A DNA stretch of 64,000 nucleotides from contig NZ_RLII01000008.1 of the NCBI RefSeq assembly GCF_004102745.1, positions 1 to 64,000 on the forward strand. Reading direction: 5' to 3'. Shown here piece after piece: positions 35,683-45,400 of this stretch. A program made the position numbers and the translations under genes. The DNA is from Acetivibrio mesophilus. GTDB lineage: Bacteria > Bacillota > Clostridia > Acetivibrionales > Acetivibrionaceae. The notes under the pieces were generated by a model. The model saw only the letters and a list, made by a program, of their open reading frames with translations. It did no database searches and was not told where the DNA came from. Each line of letters begins with the position of its first letter. Position 1 is the stretch's first letter.

Positions 35683-38600
35683 ATGTTGGATATTAATATG
35701 ATTGAGTTAGGTAAAACAGAGGGACAAAGTATCGGTGAAATAGAAGAAATATCTTCAAAGGATATAGCAATAATAGGGATGGCTGCAAAGCTTCCCGAGG
35801 CTAACAGCATCGATGAGTTCTGGGAAAATATGAGAAACGGTTTGGATTGTGTAAAAGAGTTTCCCGACAGTAGAAAACAGGATGCCGACAGGTATATAAA
35901 CTTTAAGTACGGCGGAATTAATGGGGTAAAATACAGGGCTGGAGCTTACTTGGACGAAATCGACAAATTCGATTGCAGATTCTTTAATATTTCTCCAAAA
36001 GAGGCCAGCCTGATGGATCCTAACCAGAGGATGTTTCTCGAAACAGCGTGGGAGGCAATAGAGGACTCGGGATATGGCAGCAAGGGCATTGAAGGAAGTG
36101 AAACGGGAGTATATCTTGGTTATGTCTCAGGCCTTGAATACAAACAGTTTGTGTCTGAGGTGGAACCATCGTCGGCAATGGCTTCCATACCGGGAAATAT
36201 AGCCGCTATAATAGCGGGAAGAGTTTCCTACATGCTGGATTTGAGAGGGCCGAGCATCATTGTGGATACGGCATGTTCATCATCCCTTGTTGCGGTACAC
36301 ATGGCATGTATGGGCCTAAGAAACGGTGATTGCGAAATGGCTATAGCCGGGAGCGTAAAACTTAGCCTATTGCCCCTTCATACCGGTGAAAAATTTGGTA
36401 TAGAGTCCGAAGACGGCAGGACGAGAGCTTTTGATGACAGTTCTGACGGCACCGGAATGGGAGAAGGTGTGGTGGCTGTCCTGCTAAAGCCTTTAAGCAA
36501 GGCTGTAAGAGACGGAGACAGGATTTATGCTGTGATTAAGGGCAGTGCGGCAAATCAGGATGGAAGATCCATAGGACTTACCGCTCCTAACGCAGCAGCT
36601 CAGGAGAGAGTAATACTGAAGGCGTGGAAAGATGCGGGAATTGATCCCGAGACCATAACCTATATAGAAACTCACGGTACCGGCACCAAGCTTGGAGACC
36701 CCATTGAGATAGAAGGTATAACAAAGGCATTTAGAAGATACACCGATAAAAAACAGTTTTGTGCCGTGGGAGCTCTAAAGACAAACATAGGTCACTTGGA
36801 CAATGCTTCAGGAATAGCGGGTATGGTAAGGGCTGTACTGGCTCTGGGTAAAAAAGAGATACCTCCTATTCTTCATTTTGAAAGACCCAACAGAAAGATA
36901 AATTTTGCGGAATCCCCCTTATATATAAATAAGGTGCTGTCACCATGGAATACGGCAGGATTTCCAAGAAGGTGCGGTGTCAGTGCCTTCGGACTTAGCG
37001 GTACAAACTGCCATGTAATTTTGGAAGAACCTCCGACAAATACCGAAATGGTAGATAGGTACGATGAGGGTATAAAAGTATTGACTCTTTCGGCGAGAAG
37101 TCCGGAAGCTTTGCGTAAGTTGATTGCTGGATACAAAAAAATGGCCAAAGAAGATGATGGACAGTTGTTGGAAGATATTTGCTATACGGCTACGACAGGT
37201 CGAGGACATTATGAATACAGACTTGCATTAATGCTGAAGGATAAAGAAGATTTTAAGGTCAAAATCAACAAGATAGCTGATTCGGACATAACAAGTTCTT
37301 CCGAGAACTGGGTCTTTTACGGAGAATGTAAGGGGACAGAAAGCAATGATAATAGCCGAATTGCCGAAAAAATGCTCCGTCAGTTTACTGAGGAAGGAAA
37401 GAAAAATGAAGTCTTGCTGTCGGAAATATTGAAGCTTTATGTAGATGGTGCCTCCCTTGACTGGGAAGAGATGTACAGGGGTGAAAACAGGAAAAAGGCA
37501 GGTGTTCCTGTATATCCCTTTGAAAGAACAAGGTGCTGGCTGGAAATCCCCGAGAATCCGGTTAAGACTCAAAAACAGGCAGAGCCTTTGGAGGATAAGG
37601 CAAATAGTAACACTGACATAAAGACCGATTGTGATGAAAAGGATGACGAAGTAATAAATATTTTGCTCAAGGGAAGAGAAAATGGAATATATACCAATAC
37701 GGAAATGATTACGGCAAAGGTATGGGCTGAAGCTTTGGGATACAGTGAAATAGATATTTGCGAAGATTTCTATGAGCTTGGTGGAGATTCCATAATAGCA
37801 TCTACCATAGCAAACATGCTGAGCAAGGAAATAGGAGCCGTTATAAGTTCGGCTGATATTCTAGAATATACTACCATTGAAGAGCTGGCGGATTATCTTG
37901 ATCAAGAATATGGAAAAGAGGCTTCAGATAAAAGAAGCTTTACATACATAGAGCCGGTGGAGAAAAGGGAATATTACCCTGCATCCTCGGCACAAAAACG
38001 GCTGTTTGTATTAGGACAGCTAAAAGAAATAGATACCTGCTACAACATGCCCGGGGCAATGATAATAGAAGGCAATTTGGATAGGAATCGGTTTGAAGAA
38101 GCCTTTAAAACCCTTGTAAAAAGGCATGAAACATTAAGAACATCCTTTATGACCATAAATGGAGAAATAGTTCAGGTAGTAAAGGATAGCATAGATTTTG
38201 AGGTGGAATACTTAAGGCCGGAGCTTATAAACCAAAGCGAAGAAGAAACGATAAGAGATCTGATGGAAGACTTTGTAAGACCCTTTGATCTAGGGACAGC
38301 TCCCCTTCTTAAGGTTGGACTTGCAGAATTAGGAAAGGATAGGCATATCATGATGTTTGATATGCATCACATAATTTCCGACGGTACTTCTATGGCCATT
38401 CTCGTTAGGGAAATAATTGAGTTATACAACGGAAAAACACTTCCTACGCTTAGAATACAGTACAGGGATTTCTCCGAGTGGCAGAATAGGATGCTTCACT
38501 CGGAAACCATTAAAAAGCAAGAGGAGTACTGGCTAAAAAGGTTCGCAGGAGAGATACCGTTGCTGGACATGCCCTGCGATTATCCGAGACCTGCAGTAAA

Positions 38601-39351
38601 AAGCTTTGCCGGGGACAAGCTGGATTTTGTTATTGATAAGGAACTTACCTCTGAAGCAAACCGACTGGCAAGGGAAACGGGAACCACCCTTTACATGGTA
38701 TTGCTGGCAGCTTACAATATACTTCTTTCAAAATACTCAAACCAAGAGGATATTATTGTGGGTTCTCCGATTGCCGGCAGGCCCCATGCCGATCTTGAAA
38801 ACATAATAGGTATGTTCGTAAATGCTCTGCCCATGAGAAATTGTGTAAAGGCGGATCAATCCTTTTCGGATTTTCTAAACACCGTCAAGCAATGTGCACT
38901 GGAGGCTTACGAAAATCAGGACTATCAGTTTGAAATGCTTGTAGAAAAACTCAATGTTGAGGTAAAACCCGGGCGCAGTCCGATATTTGATGTGGCCTTT
39001 GTCCTTCAAAACATGAATATGCCTAAGATGGAGATTGACGGACTTAAGTTTATACCACTAAGGGATGAAGCAAAAATATCGAAATCGGATTTGACAGTAC
39101 TTGCGACAGAAGATGAAGAGAAAATAACCCTTGTTTTTGAATATTGCACAAAGCTGTTCACGCCACAAACAATAGAGCGTTTGGCGAGGGATTATATAAA
39201 AATACTTAAGGTTGTAACATTGGACAGAAAGGTTCAAATTCAGGATATTGAGCTATTGGACAGTGAAGAGAAAAATAGAATGATATCCAAGATTCAGAAT
39301 GCAGAGGATATTTCAAGCAAGCTTATAGATGAAGACTTTGGAGATATTTAG
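35683..39351 (+). CDS. PKS-NRPS hybrid: KS-linker-carrier-C, no acyltransferase
   Basis: A 1222-residue hybrid. The ketosynthase (about 27-450) has the full catalytic set: Cys198 in DTACSSS, His331 in ETHGTG and His371 in NIGHLDN, so it should elongate. It is followed by a linker of about 170 residues ending in VPVYPFERTRCW, the post-KS docking-type motif, but no AT, KR, DH or ER. A carrier (ELGGDSIIA, about 700) and a complete condensation domain (about 760-1200, HHIISDG near 895) end the protein. The C2 unit would come from an AT encoded elsewhere. ATG 35683 follows AGGGTGG; a GTG at 35674 lies inside that site. Confidence 0.92.
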   Translation: MLDINMIELGKTEGQSIGEIEEISSKDIAIIGMAAKLPEANSIDEFWENMRNGLDCVKEFPDSRKQDADRYINFKYGGINGVKYRAGAYLDEIDKFDCRFFNISPKEASLMDPNQRMFLETAWEAIEDSGYGSKGIEGSETGVYLGYVSGLEYKQFVSEVEPSSAMASIPGNIAAIIAGRVSYMLDLRGPSIIVDTACSSSLVAVHMACMGLRNGDCEMAIAGSVKLSLLPLHTGEKFGIESEDGRTRAFDDSSDGTGMGEGVVAVLLKPLSKAVRDGDRIYAVIKGSAANQDGRSIGLTAPNAAAQERVILKAWKDAGIDPETITYIETHGTGTKLGDPIEIEGITKAFRRYTDKKQFCAVGALKTNIGHLDNASGIAGMVRAVLALGKKEIPPILHFERPNRKINFAESPLYINKVLSPWNTAGFPRRCGVSAFGLSGTNCHVILEEPPTNTEMVDRYDEGIKVLTLSARSPEALRKLIAGYKKMAKEDDGQLLEDICYTATTGRGHYEYRLALMLKDKEDFKVKINKIADSDITSSSENWVFYGECKGTESNDNSRIAEKMLRQFTEEGKKNEVLLSEILKLYVDGASLDWEEMYRGENRKKAGVPVYPFERTRCWLEIPENPVKTQKQAEPLEDKANSNTDIKTDCDEKDDEVINILLKGRENGIYTNTEMITAKVWAEALGYSEIDICEDFYELGGDSIIASTIANMLSKEIGAVISSADILEYTTIEELADYLDQEYGKEASDKRSFTYIEPVEKREYYPASSAQKRLFVLGQLKEIDTCYNMPGAMIIEGNLDRNRFEEAFKTLVKRHETLRTSFMTINGEIVQVVKDSIDFEVEYLRPELINQSEEETIRDLMEDFVRPFDLGTAPLLKVGLAELGKDRHIMMFDMHHIISDGTSMAILVREIIELYNGKTLPTLRIQYRDFSEWQNRMLHSETIKKQEEYWLKRFAGEIPLLDMPCDYPRPAVKSFAGDKLDFVIDKELTSEANRLARETGTTLYMVLLAAYNILLSKYSNQEDIIVGSPIAGRPHADLENIIGMFVNALPMRNCVKADQSFSDFLNTVKQCALEAYENQDYQFEMLVEKLNVEVKPGRSPIFDVAFVLQNMNMPKMEIDGLKFIPLRDEAKISKSDLTVLATEDEEKITLVFEYCTKLFTPQTIERLARDYIKILKVVTLDRKVQIQDIELLDSEEKNRMISKIQNAEDISSKLIDEDFGDI

Positions 39352-39435
39352 ATTGTAGGAAAATATAATGTGCGTAAACGGTGATAAGTTTATAGCCTTG
39401 GAGAAAGGACATAAGTTCAAGGGGGGAAACGGGAT

Positions 39436-42400
39436 ATGAGTAATGATGTATTAAATCTATACAGGGAGTATGAGGAGTCGAGAAAATACTGGGAGAATAA
39501 ACTTGGGGGAGAGATTAACGAACTTAAAATTCCTGCCGATTTTACAAGAACATATAGAAATAAAAGGGGTAGCTGTGAAATTGCCTTAGATGAAGGCCTT
39601 TGCGGAAAGTTGACAGCCCTTGCAAAAAATCAGGATCTTCTATTATACATAATTATGATGACAGGACTTAAAATTTTGCTTTACAGATATACGGGGCAGG
39701 AGGACATTGTTGTTGCCTCTCCGCTCTATAAGGATGAAGATGTGCAAAAGACCAACAGGTATATAGTCCTTAGGGATTTGCTTAAAGAGAATATGACCTT
39801 TAAAGAGCTCCTTATGGATGTAAAGAAAACAGTATCCGAAGGGATTAAGAATCAGTATTTTCCCTTAGAAAAGCTGATAGAGCAGATTGAGGATAACAGG
39901 GGAGGGAAGCTTGCAGCCCGAGTCGGTTTAATGATGGAGGGTATTCATAAAAGAGAAGCCTATGAAGAGGTTGTAAGCTCTCCGGATTCATATTTTGACT
40001 TTACAATTGTGGCAAGGGACGGAAGGATTACAGTTCGTGCCGAATACAATGCCGCTCTTTTCAAAGAGGAATCAATAAGGGCTTTATTGGAGCGCTATGT
40101 TTACATATTTACGCAGGCAGTATCGGATATTAATACAAAGCTTGGGGACTTTTCGATAACGACGGAAGAAGAAAAGAAAAGAATATTGTTTGATTTTAAC
40201 AACACCAAAGCCTATTATCCTGAAGATAAAACGATACATGAGCTTTTTAGTGAACAGGCGGCCAAAACTCCGGATAATATTGCGGTGGTGTTTAATGAAC
40301 AAGAACTTACCTATAGAGAGCTGGAACATAAGTCAAACAGGCTGGCGAACTATCTTATTGCAGCCCACAATATAGAGCCGGATACCTTGGTGGGAATCTT
40401 TATTGAGAACAGTATTGAGCAGATTGTGGCTATCCTTGGGATATTGAAGGCCGGGGGTGCTTACGTGCCGATATCCACAACCCTTCCGGAGGAACGCATT
40501 AAGACAATGATTGATGATTCCAAAATCCGTCTTGTGCTTTCCACTGCAAAGAATATCAAAATGCTGAATAAACTACAGTGGGAATGTGAGAGCTTTGAAG
40601 CTTTCCTATGCCTTGATACCGAAGACATCTACTCTGAGAATGAGGCAGAAGAAAGCGGACTTATGGATAAAAAACTTTGGGAATATATAGGCCAAAACTC
40701 AGTGGATGAAATAACCGGAGGAGGATGGGCAAGCAGTTATACCGGTGAAGCACTTTCAAAGAAAGAGATGGACGAATATGCAGAAAACATCTTTTTGAAG
40801 CTTAAACCATATTTGAATTCGAAGACAAGGGTGCTGGAAATAGGTTGTGCTTCAGGTATAAGCATGTTCCGTATAGCTCCCTATGTGGGAATGTACTATG
40901 GCACCGACCTATCCGGTGTCATTATCGAGAAAGATAGAGAAAGGGCCGAGAAGGAGAATCTTAAGAATATACGCTTAGAATGTCTTCCCGCTCATGAGAT
41001 AGATAAGATTGAAGAAAAGGACTTTGACATTGTAATCATCAACAGTGTTATTCAGGCTTTCAGCGGTCATAACTATTTGCGCCAGGTCATTAAAAAATCG
41101 GTAAACCTTATGAGTGAAAAGGGCATATTGTTTATCGGAGATATAATGGATCAGGATAAAAAATATGAGCTTCTTGATTCTTTGCTTGAATTCAAGAGAA
41201 ATAACCCCCAATACGATACAAAGACCGATGTAAGTGAAGAACTCTTTGTATCAAGGAGATTTTTTGAAGATGTGGCAGTTGAGATGAGAGAAGTTGCAAA
41301 AGTGGATTTCTCAACAAAAATCCATACTATAGAAAATGAGCTTACAAGGTATCGTTATGATGCTGTCATGCAAATTGACAAAAACAACAAAGAGAAAGTG
41401 TTGGCACCCAAACATAAATACCAGTATGACATCCGCGTGCTGAAGGGCTTCGACAGTACCTGTCCTTCATCCTGTGTGAAGCCAAATAATCTTGCTTACA
41501 TTATCTATACCTCGGGAACGACAGGTAAGCCCAAGGGGGTAATGTTGGAACATAAGGGAGTGGCAAATCTCAAGGCATTTTTTGAAAATGTGCTAAAGCT
41601 AAGTGAAGAGGACCGGGTAATACACTTTGCCAGTATTTCCTTTGATGCTTCGGTATGGGATATATTCACCGGCCTTTTGACGGGTGCAACATTGTATATC
41701 ATGCCCGATGATGTAATTGGGAGTTATAGCAAATTTGAGGAATTTTTAAATAAGAACAGAATAACCTTTGCAACCCTACCGCCTACCTACCTCGTCAACC
41801 TGGATCCGGACAGGATAATTACTCTAAAGAAACTGATAACAGCCGGGTCAGTGTCGAGCATGGAGCTTTTTAGCAAATGGAAGGACAGGGTAGAGTATAG
41901 AAACGGATATGGGCCCACAGAATCAACGGTGTGCGCAACAATGTGGAAGTATGACGGGGAATATGAAGTTTCCAGCTCCGTTCCTATTGGAAGACCGGCA
42001 AACAATATAAGAGTTTATGTGGTTGATAAAAACAATAATCTCCAGCCTGTAGGGGTTGAGGGCGAGCTATGCATTGCCGGAGTGTCTCTGGCAAGGGGTT
42101 ACATGAACATGCCTGAACTCACAGCAGAAAAGTTTATCGAGAGTCCCTTTTTGCCGGGAGAAAGGATGTATAAATCGGGAGATCTGGCAAGATGGCTACC
42201 GGATGGGAATTTGGAATTTTTAGGAAGGAAAGACCATCAGGTTAAGATTAGAGGATTTCGTATAGAGACCGGGGAAATAGAGTTTCAGTTGCTAAAGCAT
42301 GGATTGATAAAGGAGGCAGTGGTTGTTGCAAGGGGAGATGAAGACAAATACCTTTGTGCATATTATACTGCCTATGAGGAATTGTCAACTTCCAGGCTCA

Positions 42401-45400
42401 AGGATTTCTTGGGCAGGAGACTGCCGGACTATATGATTCCGTCATATTTTGTGCAGCTTGACGCTATGCCCCTTACATCAAATAGCAAGATTGATGTGAA
42501 GGCTTTGCCGGATCCGGAGGGTAGGAAGAGTCTTAAAACTCTTTATGTAGAGCCCCAAAACGAGATTGAAGAAAAACTGGCAGCTATATGGAAGGAGATT
42601 TTGGGAGTTGAGAAGATAGGAATTGATGATGACTTCTTTGAGCTTGGGGGTCACTCTTTAAAAGCTACAGCTCTTGTAACCGAGATACACAGGACATTTA
42701 ACACAGAGATTCAACTGAAAGATGTCTTTGAAATCCGAACTATTAGAGGACTTGCGGCGCGGATAAAAACTGCCGGACAGAGTATCTATTCCTCGATAAA
42801 ACCGGCCGAGGCGCAGGAAAACTGGCCTCATGGCTACTATGCCGCATCTTCCGCACAAAAGAGGCTTTATATTATAAATCAGTACGAGGGAATAGGCACG
42901 GGATACAACATGCCTGCAGCCATTGAAATAGAAGGAGAGTTGAATTATGAACGCTTGAAGGAAACCTTTAACAAGCTTATAGAAAGACATGAATCCTTAA
43001 GAACATCCTTTGGCGTCTTTGAAGGGGAAGTGGCGCAGATAGTTCATCCTTCAGCGGAGCTTAATATAGATTATATTAGCAGAACCGAATATATTGAGAA
43101 AATTAAGGATGGTGGAATAGGAAGAGTTATAAAAGAGTTTGTCCGCCCCTTTGACTTGGAAAAAGCACCTCTTATGAGGGTAGGTCTGGCTCACACCGAA
43201 GAAAGAAGACATGTTTTGATGGTTGACATGCATCATATAATTTCCGATGGTATGTCAATGAATATACTGATTGAGGAATTTGCACATCTTTATGAAGGCA
43301 AGACACTGCCTGAATTAAGAATACAGTATAAGGATTTTGCCGTTTGGCAAAATGAGCTTTTCGAAACAGAGGAAATAAAAAAACAGGGTGAATACTGGAA
43401 AAGTGTGTTTGCCGGCAACATACCGGTGTTGGACATGCCTTCTGATTATGTTAGGCCGTCAATACAGAGCTTTGAGGGCGATAGAATTGATTTTGAGCTT
43501 GACCGAGAGCTTACAGCAGGACTTAATGCTCTTGCGGCACAGACCGGAACCACATTGTATATGGTTATGCTGGCAGCATATAACGTTCTGCTCTCAAAGT
43601 ATACTGGGCAGGAGGATATAGTGGTTGGTTCTCCTATAGCCGGAAGACATCACCCGGATATGGAAAAAATAATTGGATTTTTTGTAAACACCCTTGCCTT
43701 GAGGAACTATCCGAAGGACCATAAGACTTTTATGGAATTCCTCTCGGAAGTTAGACAGAGCACTCTTTTGGCTTTTGAAAATCAGGATTACCAGTTTGAA
43801 CAACTGGTAGACAGCATAGCAGTATCTAGGGATTTGAGCAGAAATCCTTTGTTTGACACCATGTTTGTAATGCAGAATATAAGCAGCAGTGAATTGAGAA
43901 TCCCTGATTTGAGGTTTAAATCCTTGGACATTGATTATAAGACATCAAAGTTTGACATAAAAATGGAGGCTATGGAATGGAAAGATAGAATACGCATGGG
44001 AGTAGAATACAAAACCCGGCTCTTTGAAAGGCAGACAATTGAGAGGTTTGCCCGCCATTATACCAACATACTTCGTACCATTGCAGATTGCCCCCAAATA
44101 GTCCTTTCACAGATAAGCCTGATGGATGATGAAGAGAAAAACCGGATGGTATATGGGTTAAATCAAGAAATGAATGCCTTTGACGAAAGAAGGACAGTTT
44201 CGCAGTTGTTTGAACAGCAGGCTGCAGCTACACCGGATAATATAGCTCTTGTGTCAGGAGATACAAGGCTTAGCTATGGTCAGTTAAATGAAAAAGCCAA
44301 TAGTGTTGCAAGAAGACTTAAAAATAGTGGAATAAAGGCTGATGATGTGGTCGGAATTTTGACTGGACAGAATCACCATATGATAATAGGTATTTTAGCG
44401 GTGCTAAAAGCAGGTGCTGCATACCTTCCTATAGATCCGGAATTTCCGGAAGAAAGAATAAAATACATGCTTTCAGACAGCGGAGCACGTATGTTGCTTT
44501 GTTGCGGGGAGAGCAGTGTTTCCTTTGAGGGCGAGGTTATAAACCTTGAAAGTGGAGAGGCTTACGAAGAAGATTCCTCAAACTTGCAGCAAGGAAGCAA
44601 GCCCGGTGATCTTGCCTACATCATCTACACATCGGGTACCACAGGAAAGCCCAAGGGTGTAATGATTGAAAATCACAGTCTTGCAAATTACTGCAATTGG
44701 TTTGTTGGAAGGTTTGGCATAGCGAGAGAGGATAAGACCGTAATTGTATCTTCCCTGTGCTTTGACCTTTCCTACACCGCCTTCTATTCTGCGTTGATTT
44801 GCGGAAGTGAGCTGCATTTGATTTCAAAACAGGATTATTCCGATCCGGAGATACTGCTTCCTTACATGGAGGAGAATGGAATAACCTATATAAAGTCAAC
44901 ACCGTCACTGTTTAATATGATGGTCAACTCCCACGCTTTTCTAAAGCCGGACACTCTTAAAAAGCTGAGACTGGTGGTATTGGGAGGAGAGGAGATAAAT
45001 ATTAAGGATATAGAGCATTTTAATGCTGTTTATCCCGAAACTGATTTTGTCAATCACTATGGGCCTACGGAAACAACTATAGGTGCAATAGCCGAGGGTA
45101 TTGATTTTAATCGGCTGGAGCTTTACAGGCGAAGTCCTGTAATTGGAAGGCCTATTGACAATACGTCAGTGTATATTTTGGACAGAAATTTAAATCCTGT
45201 ACCTGCAGGGGTAAGAGGTGAAATATATATATCCGGGGAAGGGCTATCAAGAGGATACTTGAACAATCCTTCACTGACCGGTGAAAAATTCATTTCCAAT
45301 CCTTTTGCAAAGGATGATGGTAAAATCCCGTCCCGTATGTATAGGACAGGAGATATGGCAAGGTATTTGCCCGATGGAAGCATAGCGTTTTATGGAAGAG

